Shown: positions 1 through 7,453 of the stretch, piece after piece
How the letters are laid out: each line of letters starts with the position of its first letter
How positions within the stretch are numbered: the first letter of the stretch is position 1
NCBI GenBank assembly: GCA_002697475.1
Contig: NZVW01000138.1
Span: 1-12,817, forward strand
Direction: 5' to 3'
From: Aquimarina sp.
GTDB lineage: Bacteria; Bacteroidota; Bacteroidia; Flavobacteriales; Flavobacteriaceae
DNA length: 12,817 nucleotides
The notes under the pieces: generated by a model
Databases searched by the model: none
Told to the model about the DNA's origin: nothing
What the model saw: only the letters and a program-made list of their open reading frames with translations
Translations under genes and position numbers: made by a program

Positions 1-944
1 GAGAAGCAGGTGTTCCTGATGGTGTAATCAACGTGGTTTATGGAGACCCGGTTATGATTACGGATACTATTTTAGCTAGCCCGGACTTTTCTGGGGTACA
101 TTTTACAGGTAGTACACACGTATTTAAAGATATTTGGGCAAAAATTGGATCAAACATCCATAACTATAAAACCTATCCTAGAATTGTAGGTGAAACAGGT
201 GGTAAGGATTTTATTATTGCACACCCTTCTTCTAATGCTAAACAAGTAGCAACAGCAATATCCAGAGGCGCTTTTGAATTTCAGGGCCAAAAATGTAGTG
301 CTGCTTCAAGAGCATATATCCCTAAAAGTTTATGGGCTGATGTAGAAAAATTTGTAAAGGCCGATTTAAAATCCTTTAAAATGGGTTCTCCTGAGGACAT
401 GAGTAATTTCATTACAGCTGTGATCCACGAGGGCTCTTTTGACAAGCTTGCTAAATATATTGATCAGGCTAAAGAAGACAAAGACGCTCAAATTATTGCA
501 GGAGGGGGATATGACAAATCAAAAGGTTATTTTATAGAGCCAACAGTTATTTTAACTGAAAATCCTAAGTATACTACCATGTGCACAGAGCTTTTTGGTC
601 CTGTAATTACAATTTATGTATATGAGGATGAAAAATGGCTAGAAACATTAGAATTAGTTGATAGCACAAGTGAATATGCCCTTACAGGTGCGGTTTTTTC
701 TAGAGACAGATACGCTGCAGAAGAGGCTACAAAAGTTCTTCAAAATGCAGCAGGTAATTTCTATATTAATGATAAGCCGACAGGTGCAGTTGTTGGTCAG
801 CAACCATTTGGAGGTGCCAGAGCATCAGGGACTAACGATAAGGCTGGTTCATACCTTAATCTATTACGATGGGTTTCTCCTAGAACGATTAAAGAAACCT
901 TTGTTTCACCAGAGGATTACAGATATCCTTTCTTAGGTGAATAA
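1..944 (+). CDS. pruA: L-glutamate gamma-semialdehyde (1-pyrroline-5-carboxylate) dehydrogenase, 5'-truncated by the window edge
   Basis: This NAD(P)-dependent aldehyde dehydrogenase oxidises glutamate semialdehyde, derived from P5C, to glutamate in the second step of proline catabolism in the cytoplasm. The frame is open from base 3 with residues EAGVPDGVIN upstream of any start codon, so the gene enters from the left. About 313 residues are visible of a family length near 540. The catalytic general-base Glu lies in VGETGGKD (codon 192-194) and the nucleophilic Cys in GQKCSAAS (codon 294-296). The C-terminal part carries the family-typical PTGAVVGQQPFGGARASGTN segment and ends in EDYRYPFLGE, so the 3' end looks intact. 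The GTG at 33 is an internal Val codon, not a start. The gene is followed at once by a hairpin terminator, and no proline dehydrogenase gene lies downstream. The stand-alone (not PutA-fused) form is inferred from the C-terminus, because the N-terminus is outside the window. Confidence 0.95.
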   Translation, partial: EAGVPDGVINVVYGDPVMITDTILASPDFSGVHFTGSTHVFKDIWAKIGSNIHNYKTYPRIVGETGGKDFIIAHPSSNAKQVATAISRGAFEFQGQKCSAASRAYIPKSLWADVEKFVKADLKSFKMGSPEDMSNFITAVIHEGSFDKLAKYIDQAKEDKDAQIIAGGGYDKSKGYFIEPTVILTENPKYTTMCTELFGPVITIYVYEDEKWLETLELVDSTSEYALTGAVFSRDRYAAEEATKVLQNAAGNFYINDKPTGAVVGQQPFGGARASGTNDKAGSYLNLLRWVSPRTIKETFVSPEDYRYPFLGE

Positions 945-960
945 AAAGATAAGTGTTCAA

Positions 961-992
961 AAAAAAGTCCTTTTAAAAAAAAGGACTTTTTT
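961..992 (+). terminator. Rho-independent terminator after pruA
   Basis: A perfect inverted repeat has a 14-base left arm at 961-974 and a right arm at 979-992, with the core GTCC/GGAC and a four-base loop. The stem begins in an A-run and ends in a T-run, so the hairpin could work in both directions. It lies 16 bases after the pruA stop codon, which is the expected place for an intrinsic terminator. Confidence 0.85.
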
Positions 993-1481
993 TATGTATT
1001 ACTATCATTAAAGTTTCAAAAACAGTTCTAATCAAAGCCCTTTGTAAAAAACGCTATGATTATTTTAGTCCAAGTACAGATAGTAATGACTATGGGTATT
1101 AACCATAATTAGCTAAATAAATTAATACTATAAACAAGCACACACTAGACTTAATATAAATAACATACAAAGCTTTTTAACTTAATCACAATTCTGCCAA
1201 ATTGATTATATTTGATATAAAGTGAGGCAAAATAGTTTTCAAATTTGATTAATTTATAGTACTTATTAAAAATTCTAAAACATTTTTTGAATTAGTAATT
1301 ATCCATAGCAATTATGGATGACTCTTAGCTATTTTAAAAAATGATCTTCAACAAACAAAAAAAAGTAAAAGTCATTTCTTAAAACTTTGGGGCTCGACAA
1401 CAAAAAGACTAGAACTTAACAATCTGTTTTATCCATAAACAATACGTAAATAGATTTTATGATTCAATCATCTAAAGATTA
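993..1481. other. Gene-free AT-rich intergenic stretch before the sensor kinase
   Basis: I see no convincing coding frame and no tRNA-like or rRNA-like structure here. It contains a perfect TAnnTTTG match (TATATTTG, 1207-1214), but no TTG lies at the expected distance upstream. It also contains a 7-bp inverted repeat at 1301-1319, and ATCCATA recurs at 1431-1437, about 45 bases before the kinase start. A long 5' leader or a small RNA is possible, but the sequence alone does not show one. Confidence 0.4.
1301..1319. repeat. Inverted repeat ATCCATA-N5-TATGGAT upstream of the kinase gene
   Basis: The two 7-base arms are perfectly complementary (1301-1307 and 1313-1319) around the spacer GCAAT. 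A further direct copy of ATCCATA lies at 1431-1437. The spacing is compatible with either a small hairpin or a dimeric regulator site for the downstream kinase gene. Short AT-rich repeats of this kind also arise by chance in such DNA, so the functional reading is only a possibility. Confidence 0.3.
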
Positions 1482-3839
1482 ATGAAAAATACAGCCCCAT
1501 ACATTGTAATTTTCTTTTTCAGCTGTTTTATAAGTTCAGCTCAGATTAATATTGACTCACTAAAAACTATATGGAAAAATCAAAGCCTCCAAGATACGAT
1601 TCGTTTAAATGCCATCGATTACCTTATCAAAGAAGGCTATCTATACTCTCAACCTGATAGTGCTTTCCATTTCTCTCAACAGCAATATGATTTTGCCAAA
1701 AGAAATGGGTTTAAAAAATACATGGCTCACGCTAAAAATAGTCAAGGAATATCTTTGATGTATAGAGGACAATATGCCTCAGCTAATGAATATTACTTGC
1801 AAAGTCTGAGTCTATATACAGAAATAAATGATAAAAAAGGAGTATCTAACACCTTAAATGGTCTAGGAAATAATTATAAAGATCAAGGTGATTTTACCAG
1901 TGCTCTGGACTGCTACAACCAAAGTCTAAGTATAAGAGAAGAGTTAGGAGATAAAAAAGGTATTTCTGCTTCATTAAATAACATTGGAGTTATCTATTAT
2001 AAGCGCGGAGATTATGATAAAGCACTTGATTATCACAATCGCAGTCTTGCTCTTAAAAAAGAAATGGGTAACAAAAAAGGCATGGCCTATAGCTTTATTA
2101 ATATGGGAATTAATTACTTTGAGCAAGGTAATTATGTTAGTGCCATAGATTATTACAGACAAGGCTTCTCTTTGGTGGAAGAGATAGGAGACAAAAGAGC
2201 AATGTCAAGTACTTTAAATAATATTGCTCTTATTTACAGCAACCAGAGAGATTATGATAATTCCCTTAAATATCACAATCAGAGCCTGGCTATCGCTGAA
2301 GAAATGAGCAATAAAAAAGGAATCATCGGCTCACTGAACAATATTGGACTTATCTATAGTCAATTAAACAATCAAAAAAAAGCTTTCGATTATCTATTTA
2401 GAGCTTTAGAAATTAGCAACGAGATAGGAGAAAAAGAGGGAGCCGCAACTTCTTTAAATAATATCGGAAATGTTTATTATGATCAGGGCGATTATCAAAA
2501 AGCTAAAGACTTTTATAATCGTAGCCTATCTCAAATGGAAAATGTAGGTGAAATTGGTAAGACTACTAAAATCCTGAGGGATATTGGTGAAAATTACAAT
2601 CAATTAGGTGAATATGAAAAAGCTATTGAATATAGTCAACGCGCTCTCGCTCAAGCACAAGAAATCCGCAATATCATAGAAACAAAAAAAGCTGCTCATG
2701 CGCTTTATTATAGTTACAAAGCGACCGGAAAGCCACGTAAAGCTCTGGAAATGCTCGAACTTTACGTAGCTAAAAAAGATAGTATTGACAGTCAGGAAAA
2801 TCAGCGCGCCGTTATACGCCAAGAGTATAAATCTTCTTATGAAAAAAAAGCAATTGCAGATAGCCTAGCCTTTGAAAAAGAAAAACTAGTAAAAGATGCT
2901 TTAATTAAAGTTCGTGATGCCGATCTGGAAAAATCCAACATTCAGAAAATAGCGCTTTTTAGCGGCCTAGCCTTAACCCTGGTATTTCTAATATTTATTT
3001 ATAATAGATATCGGGTTACTAAAAATCAGAAACAAGTCATTACTCAGCAGAATAAGGATATTATTGTAGCTAAAGATAAATTAGACGAACTCAATAAGTG
3101 GTTAGAAGAAAAAGTTGCAGAAAGGACTAAGGATTTAGAAAATGCTAATAAAAAATTAATAGAACTGGATAAGGCTAAATCCCGGTTTATAAATATTATC
3201 AGTCACGAAATAAGAACCCCACTGAATGGAATTATTGGAAGCTTAAGCCTTTTAAAAGATTCTCCTTTATCCGAGGAGGCTACCTCGTTAATTGAAATTT
3301 TAGATCTATCTGCCAAAAGATTAGATGATTTTTCAAAAAAAGCATTAGATATAAGTCTAATAAATGTTTACCATAAAGATATTTTAAATCCTGAGGAGGT
3401 AACTATTAAGGACCAAATAGATGAAATACTATATCGACTCCATTCAAAAATAAATGAAAAGCAAGTCAATTTTAAAATAGAATTTAATACAGATATTAAG
3501 CGTATAGTTGTCGATGTGAAATATTTCAATAAATCTCTTTATCATATAATTGATAATGCTATAAAATTTTCACCAAAGAAAGGTATTATTTCAATTCTGA
3601 TTAGTGACAATACTAACCATCTTGTGATAACTATAAAAGATGAGGGAGTTGGTTTTGACGAAGGTTTTACAATTATCAACAATTCAACATTTAATAATAA
3701 AAATCATATTGATGATAGCCCTGGACTAGGACTTTATTTAGCAAATCAAATTATAAATATTCATGGCGGATTAATGGAAAATGGCAATAATGATGATAAA
3801 GGAGCTTTTGTGAAAATTCATATTCCGTTTAAATCATAA
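1482..3839 (+). CDS. TPR-repeat membrane sensor histidine kinase
   Basis: This is a two-component sensor kinase of the Bacteroidota TPR type, 785 residues. Residues 1-20 form a signal peptide (hydrophobic VIFFFSCFISSA, probable cut before Q21), which places the TPR part outside the inner membrane. From about residue 81 to 400 run eight TPR units of exactly 40 residues without indels, with the recurring core SLNNIGxIYYxQGDYxKA. A more divergent TPR-like helical segment follows to about 430. A helix-rich linker leads to one membrane segment (about 488-507) and then a charged coiled coil (about 513-565). The HisKA H-box is ISHEIRTP with phospho-acceptor H575. The ATPase domain has an N-box with N692 (DNAIKFSP), G1 DEGVGF (720-725) and G2 GLGLYL (748-753), so the catalytic core looks complete. 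No receiver domain is fused and no response regulator gene lies nearby. The ligand is unknown; peptide or protein binding by the TPRs is inferred from the fold. The ATG start is supported by the signal peptide immediately after it. Confidence 0.93.
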   Translation: MKNTAPYIVIFFFSCFISSAQINIDSLKTIWKNQSLQDTIRLNAIDYLIKEGYLYSQPDSAFHFSQQQYDFAKRNGFKKYMAHAKNSQGISLMYRGQYASANEYYLQSLSLYTEINDKKGVSNTLNGLGNNYKDQGDFTSALDCYNQSLSIREELGDKKGISASLNNIGVIYYKRGDYDKALDYHNRSLALKKEMGNKKGMAYSFINMGINYFEQGNYVSAIDYYRQGFSLVEEIGDKRAMSSTLNNIALIYSNQRDYDNSLKYHNQSLAIAEEMSNKKGIIGSLNNIGLIYSQLNNQKKAFDYLFRALEISNEIGEKEGAATSLNNIGNVYYDQGDYQKAKDFYNRSLSQMENVGEIGKTTKILRDIGENYNQLGEYEKAIEYSQRALAQAQEIRNIIETKKAAHALYYSYKATGKPRKALEMLELYVAKKDSIDSQENQRAVIRQEYKSSYEKKAIADSLAFEKEKLVKDALIKVRDADLEKSNIQKIALFSGLALTLVFLIFIYNRYRVTKNQKQVITQQNKDIIVAKDKLDELNKWLEEKVAERTKDLENANKKLIELDKAKSRFINIISHEIRTPLNGIIGSLSLLKDSPLSEEATSLIEILDLSAKRLDDFSKKALDISLINVYHKDILNPEEVTIKDQIDEILYRLHSKINEKQVNFKIEFNTDIKRIVVDVKYFNKSLYHIIDNAIKFSPKKGIISILISDNTNHLVITIKDEGVGFDEGFTIINNSTFNNKNHIDDSPGLGLYLANQIINIHGGLMENGNNDDKGAFVKIHIPFKS
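1722..2681 (+). repeat. Eight in-register 120-bp coding repeats (40-residue TPR units)
   Basis: Residues 81-400 of the kinase divide into eight consecutive 40-residue blocks, encoded by 120-base units. The phrase LNNIG (or a close variant) recurs at the same phase in most blocks, and G(D/N/E)KK/KEG closes most of them. DNA similarity is clearest around TTAAATAATATTGG in the middle units. The lack of any insertion or deletion across eight units suggests expansion by tandem duplication followed by codon-level drift. Confidence 0.8.
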
Positions 3840-3870
3840 AAAAACCACTTAATGCTCAAATAAAGAAATT

Positions 3871-4500
3871 TTACAATTTGTATTTAAGAGGAAGGTGTAC
3901 TACTTTTTTAGTTTCAAAAAACTCTTCTGTAAAATAATTTGATAAATTGTACTCTTTTGCTTTTGGAAAAGCCTGGAGCTCCTCTGTCAAATCTCCTCCT
4001 TTTAAATATAAAATACCATTTGGTAATTCATGTTTAGATTTTTTAGCTACATTTTTCTTCACCCAATTCACAAAATCAGGCATATTGGTCACTGCTCTAC
4101 TCACAATAAAATCAAAATGCCCATCAAACGTTCCTGCTCTGCGCTGTTCCGCTTTTACATTATTCAATTCTAAAGCAGCAACTACTTCATTAACCACCTT
4201 TATTTTTTTTGCTATAACGTCAACTAAATAAAAATCCGTTTCAGGAAATAACACTGCCAATGGAACACCGGGGAAACCTCCACCTGTTCCTACATCAAGA
4301 ACTTTGCTTCCGGGTAAAAATTTCTGAACTTTGGCTATACCTAAAGAATGTAATACGTGACGTTCATATAAAGCATCTATATCTTTTCTGGAAATCACAT
4401 TAATTTTTGCGTTCCATTCCCTATATAAGTCTCCTAGTATTTTAAAATCTTCAATTTGTTCTTCAGAAAGAGCAGGAAAATACTTTAAGATAATGTCCAT
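3871..4500 (-). CDS. rsmG: 16S rRNA (guanine(527)-N(7))-methyltransferase RsmG
   Basis: RsmG (GidB) uses S-adenosylmethionine to make m7G527 in 16S rRNA of the small ribosomal subunit. The 209-residue length is normal for the family. The SAM-binding glycine loop GTGGGFPG (71-78) follows KVLDV, and the acidic residue D94 ends the second strand (FYLVDV). The N-terminal region has the family patterns EWNAKINVISRKD (28-40) and ERHVLHS (46-52), and VSRAV (133-137) follows. It converges on the kinase gene with a 31-base gap and diverges from the desaturase. No canonical -33/-7 pair was found, although TATTTTTG and TAAATTTG octamers lie on this strand just upstream (4518-4525 and 4506-4513). Loss of rsmG is known in other bacteria to give low-level streptomycin resistance; this copy looks intact. 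Confidence 0.95.
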   Translation of the reverse strand: MDIILKYFPALSEEQIEDFKILGDLYREWNAKINVISRKDIDALYERHVLHSLGIAKVQKFLPGSKVLDVGTGGGFPGVPLAVLFPETDFYLVDVIAKKIKVVNEVVAALELNNVKAEQRRAGTFDGHFDFIVSRAVTNMPDFVNWVKKNVAKKSKHELPNGILYLKGGDLTEELQAFPKAKEYNLSNYFTEEFFETKKVVHLPLKYKL

Positions 4501-4591
4501 TTAGTCAAATTTAAGCGCAAAAATAAAGCTTATATTTTAACCTCATTTAATAAGCTTACAAATTTTAAATACCTAAATTTACCCAATATAA

Positions 4592-4617
4592 TTATGATCT
4601 TAAACGTTAGATCATAA
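4592..4617. promoter_or_regulatory. Operator-like perfect inverted repeat before the desaturase gene
   Basis: TTATGATCT (4592-4600) and AGATCATAA (4609-4617) are perfect 9-base arms separated by eight bases, giving a 26-base dyad. It ends three bases before the desaturase ATG. The size and symmetry resemble a binding site for a dimeric helix-turn-helix repressor. In RNA it would form a hairpin beside the start codon, which could also affect translation. Fatty acid desaturase genes are often controlled by lipid or temperature signals, but no regulator gene is next to this one, so the function is inferred. Confidence 0.5.
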
Positions 4618-4620
4618 ACT

Positions 4621-5727
4621 ATGAATATCATGACAAGCAATGTTCGTTTTAGCAGAGGTGATTCCACCAAATTTTTTAGAACTCTTAACAAAAGAGTCAA
4701 TCAGTATTTTAAAGAAAATAACATTAAAAGAACAGGTAACTGGCGCCTACATCTTAAAACAATAATTATGTTTTCGATGTTTTTGACACCTTACTTCTTA
4801 ATTCTAACATTGAACATTTCGCAATGGTGGATGTTATTACTTACCGTTGTTATGGGCTTTGGAATGGCTGGTGTAGGAATGAATGTCATGCACGATGGCA
4901 ACCACGGCTCCTATTCTTCTAAAAAGTGGCTAAATAAGCTTATGGGTAGTAGTATGTATATACTGGCAGGAAATGTATATAACTGGCAGGTACAACATAA
5001 TGTCTTACACCACACATATACCAACATCCATGGACACGATGAAGATTTAGATGCCGGAAGAATTATACGTTTTTCTAAGCACGCAAAATGGAGAAGATTT
5101 CACAAGTTTCAACATTACTATTCTATCTTTTTATATGGATTATTAACTTTCAACTGGGCTTTGACAACGGATTTTAAGCAAACAAAAAGATATTTAGCTA
5201 AGAAATTGTCTTACGGAAAACTCCCCAGCCCGGCAAAACAATGGAGCACGGTAGTTATCACAAAACTAATTTATGTAGCTGTATGGATAGTAATACCTAT
5301 GTTCATTCTGTCCATTTCCTGGTGGAAAATCCTAATTGGATTCTTTGTTATGCATTATGTGGCGGGACTTATTTTGAGTATCGTTTTTCAACTTGCTCAT
5401 ATAGTAGAGGATACAGAAATGCCTTTACCGGACCAAACAGGAAACATGAAGAATACCTGGGCTATTCATCAGCTGTTTACTACAGTGAATTTTTCAACCA
5501 AAAACAGGATTGTTAACTGGTTTACAGGAGGACTTAACCATCAGGTTGAACATCATATTTTTCCGCACATAAGTCATATCCATTATAACAAAATCTCTAA
5601 AATAGTTAAGCAAACTGCAATGGAGTTTAACTTGCCTTATAATGAATACAAAACCACAAGAGAAGCGATTGCAGCTCATTTCAGACATTTAAAAGAAATG
5701 GGGGCAAATCCTGCTTTACAGTCATAA
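4621..5727 (+). CDS. Membrane fatty acid desaturase (acyl-CoA/acyl-lipid desaturase family)
   Basis: This integral-membrane di-iron enzyme introduces a double bond into acyl chains using O2 and an electron donor, and so adjusts membrane fluidity. The 368 residues carry all three histidine clusters: HDGNH (91-95), HNVLHH (126-131) and HQVEHH (307-312), plus H260 in QLAHIVED. Hydrophobic segments lie at about 47-66, 69-90, 168-182 and 216-260, consistent with a four-pass topology. The third box begins with Gln in the first coordinating position (QVEHH), a trait of front-end type desaturases, but there is no cytochrome b5 domain, so a separate ferredoxin or reductase must supply electrons. Position specificity cannot be read from the sequence. 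The start could be the ATG at 4621 or that at 4630; I keep the first. The aminotransferase gene follows after 30 bases, so the two may be cotranscribed, though they have no obvious metabolic link. Confidence 0.92.
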   Translation: MNIMTSNVRFSRGDSTKFFRTLNKRVNQYFKENNIKRTGNWRLHLKTIIMFSMFLTPYFLILTLNISQWWMLLLTVVMGFGMAGVGMNVMHDGNHGSYSSKKWLNKLMGSSMYILAGNVYNWQVQHNVLHHTYTNIHGHDEDLDAGRIIRFSKHAKWRRFHKFQHYYSIFLYGLLTFNWALTTDFKQTKRYLAKKLSYGKLPSPAKQWSTVVITKLIYVAVWIVIPMFILSISWWKILIGFFVMHYVAGLILSIVFQLAHIVEDTEMPLPDQTGNMKNTWAIHQLFTTVNFSTKNRIVNWFTGGLNHQVEHHIFPHISHIHYNKISKIVKQTAMEFNLPYNEYKTTREAIAAHFRHLKEMGANPALQS

Positions 5728-5757
5728 AATATACTTTTATTATCACCAATTAAAAAA

Positions 5758-6966
5758 ATGAAAACACAAGCATTAGAAATGAGCACACTATTATCAGATA
5801 GAGTTAACCAATTAGAAGCTTCTGCAACTTTAGCTATGGCAGCTAAAGCACGTGAATTAAGAGCTGAAGGTAAAGATATTATTGGCTTAAGTCTTGGAGA
5901 ACCTGATTTTAATACGCCAGACTTTATTAAAGAGGCTGCAATACAAGCTATTAATGATAATTATAACTCATATACTCCTGTTGATGGTTATGTAGAATTA
6001 AAAGATGCTATTATTCTCAAGTTTAAAAGAGATAACAACCTACAATACGATAGATCTCAGATTGTTGTATCTACAGGTGCTAAACAATCTTTATATAATA
6101 TTGCACAAGTTTGTATTAACCCTGGTGATGAAGTGATTTTACCATGCCCTTACTGGGTTAGCTACAGTGATATTGTTAAACTTTCTGATGGCATACCTGT
6201 TGAAGTAAAAACTTCAATTGACAATGATTTCAAAATGACAGCAGAACAACTTGAAGCTGCTATCACTCCAAAAACAAAAATGATATGGTATAGCTCTCCT
6301 TGTAATCCTAGTGGATCAATTTACAGTAAAGAAGAGCTTAGAGCATTGGCAGATGTTTTACAAAAACACCCTCAGATCATTGTGGTTAGCGACGAAATTT
6401 ACGAACACATCAATTATGTAGGAGAGCACGCATCAATGGCACAATTTGAAGATATGTATAATCGCACTGTAACAGTTAACGGTGTAGCAAAAGCTTTTGC
6501 TATGACCGGATGGAGAATTGGATATATTGGTGCTCCGGCAGAAATTGCCAGAGCCTGTAATAAAATTCAAGGACAAGTTACAAGCGGAGCCAATTGTATC
6601 GCCCAAAGAGCTGTTATCACTGCATTAGAAGCCCCTGTGAGCAAAATTAAATACATGGTAGATGAATTCAAGGATAGAAGAAAATTAATTCTTGACTTAT
6701 TATCTGAAATTCCTGGTTTTGAATGTAATGAACCTGAAGGTGCATTTTATGTTTTTCCTAATATTTCCTATTATTTTGGAAAAAATTTAAAAAACAAAAC
6801 TATTAATAATGCCACTGATTTTTCGCTCTATCTTTTAGAAGAAGCTAATGTCGCTACTGTTACAGGAGATGCTTTCGGAGATAAAAACTGTATTAGAATA
6901 TCCTATGCAGCCAGCGTTAGTGAAATAAAAGAAGCTCTAAAAAGAATAAAAGAAGCAGTGTCGTAA
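5758..6966 (+). CDS. Class I/II PLP-dependent aminotransferase, probable aspartate aminotransferase
   Basis: This cytoplasmic fold-type I aminotransferase most likely transfers the amino group between aspartate and 2-oxoglutarate, possibly with aromatic or other substrates. The 402 residues include the substrate-side motif LSLGEPDFNTP (44-54), TGAKQSLYN (106-114), the PLP-contacting W133 in PYWVSY, N183 in PCNPSG, D212 and Y215 in SDEIY, the Schiff-base lysine K245 in VAKAFAMTGWRIGY, and R380 in CIRISYA for the substrate carboxylate. The pattern fits the aspartate aminotransferase subgroup Ib. The ATG at 5758 sits behind an A-rich leader. The in-frame ATG at 5779 (MSTLLSDRVN) resembles where many family members begin and is a real alternative start. 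The gene is followed by a 13-bp hairpin. Exact substrate specificity is not decided by these motifs. Confidence 0.92.
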   Translation: MKTQALEMSTLLSDRVNQLEASATLAMAAKARELRAEGKDIIGLSLGEPDFNTPDFIKEAAIQAINDNYNSYTPVDGYVELKDAIILKFKRDNNLQYDRSQIVVSTGAKQSLYNIAQVCINPGDEVILPCPYWVSYSDIVKLSDGIPVEVKTSIDNDFKMTAEQLEAAITPKTKMIWYSSPCNPSGSIYSKEELRALADVLQKHPQIIVVSDEIYEHINYVGEHASMAQFEDMYNRTVTVNGVAKAFAMTGWRIGYIGAPAEIARACNKIQGQVTSGANCIAQRAVITALEAPVSKIKYMVDEFKDRRKLILDLLSEIPGFECNEPEGAFYVFPNISYYFGKNLKNKTINNATDFSLYLLEEANVATVTGDAFGDKNCIRISYAASVSEIKEALKRIKEAVS

Positions 6967-6976
6967 ATAAATCATA

Positions 6977-7007
6977 AAGAGAAACTTATAAAAAATAAGT
7001 TTCTCTT
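6977..7007 (+). terminator. Hairpin terminator after the aminotransferase gene
   Basis: The 13-base arms AAGAGAAACTTAT (6977-6989) and ATAAGTTTCTCTT (6995-7007) are perfectly complementary around a five-A loop. The stem begins 11 bases after the stop codon. The run after the stem (GTGATCGTTTTAC) is not a clean T-tract, so termination may be partial or the hairpin may mainly stabilise the 3' end of the mRNA. Confidence 0.7.
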
Positions 7008-7040
7008 GTGATCGTTTTACAATTTCATTAAGCTTTTTTC

Positions 7041-7064
7041 GATTAAAAAAATGTAATTTTAATC
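7041..7064. repeat. Inverted repeat GATTAAAA-N8-TTTTAATC upstream of the 90-residue gene
   Basis: Two perfect 8-base arms (7041-7048 and 7057-7064) are separated by AAATGTAA. The repeat lies about 90 bases upstream of the small gene and after the aminotransferase terminator. It could be a regulator site or a weak hairpin. The arms are almost pure A/T, so chance is a serious alternative. Confidence 0.3.
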
Positions 7065-7151
7065 AAGTACAAACCTTTTCTACCCCTAAAGGTGTTTTAT
7101 ATTGTCGTTCGGTCTTTTCCAAATGAGTAGAAACTTAAAACCGAAACCCTC

Positions 7152-7424
7152 ATGGATCAATTGGAAAAAGAAAGAATTGTCAGAGTTAATATCATTAACA
7201 TTTTTAAAGAGTACTACAGTACTCCACATACTGAAGAAGAAATATTAGACATATGTCCGGAGAAAAACTTCGGTGATAACCTTGTGGCATATTATGAAGC
7301 TATTTTGGATATTTTCTTAATTGACTCAAAACACCTCATCAATATTACCGGAGATGTTAAGCATACTATAAGACAAGTAGTAAAATTATGGAAAATGACT
7401 CCCCATTCTGCAATGCCATGGTAA
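7152..7424 (+). CDS. Small protein of unknown function, 90 residues
   Basis: I do not recognise this protein. It starts at an ATG just after ACCCTC and reads MDQLEKERIVRVN, then a mixed-charge helical stretch to the end SAMPW. There is no signal peptide, no membrane helix and no cysteine pair; a single Cys lies in ILDICPEKN. The N-terminal half looks helical and amphipathic (IVRVNIINIFKEYYS). It also has an acidic EEEILDI segment and a basic C-terminal part (VKHTIRQVVKLWK). The reading frame has a codon choice like its neighbours, and no overlapping gene competes for the space. It is monocistronic by appearance, between the aminotransferase hairpin and the converging trkH end 29 bases further on. 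A small cytoplasmic protein is the only safe statement. Confidence 0.65.
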   Translation: MDQLEKERIVRVNIINIFKEYYSTPHTEEEILDICPEKNFGDNLVAYYEAILDIFLIDSKHLINITGDVKHTIRQVVKLWKMTPHSAMPW

Positions 7425-7453
7425 AATGGCCCAAATTTAAAAACAATTAATCA

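Noticed and set aside
658..936. Second plus-strand frame inside pruA
   Set aside because: It overlaps the conserved C-terminal half of the aldehyde dehydrogenase, and its protein looks like an out-of-frame translation.
1207..1214. TATATTTG as a promoter for the kinase gene
   Set aside because: It matches the -7 box, but there is no TTG at a suitable distance upstream and it lies about 270 bases from the start codon, so I did not call it a promoter.
1974..2162. Open minus-strand frame inside the TPR region of the kinase gene
   Set aside because: It is antisense to a strongly supported coding region, low in complexity, and best explained by the repetitive codons of the TPR units.
1722..2681. 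CRISPR-like or satellite repeat array
   Set aside because: The 120-base periodicity is coding, in frame throughout, and corresponds to TPR units. There are no identical short repeats with unique spacers.
4506..4525. TAAATTTG and TATTTTTG octamers on the minus strand before rsmG
   Set aside because: Both fit the -7 consensus but lack a TTG partner. One would give a leaderless or nearly leaderless mRNA. They are recorded only within the rsmG entry.
7108..7145. TTCGGT...ACCGAA inverted repeat just before the 90-residue gene
   Set aside because: The arms are only six bases long and 26 bases apart, which is easily produced by chance.
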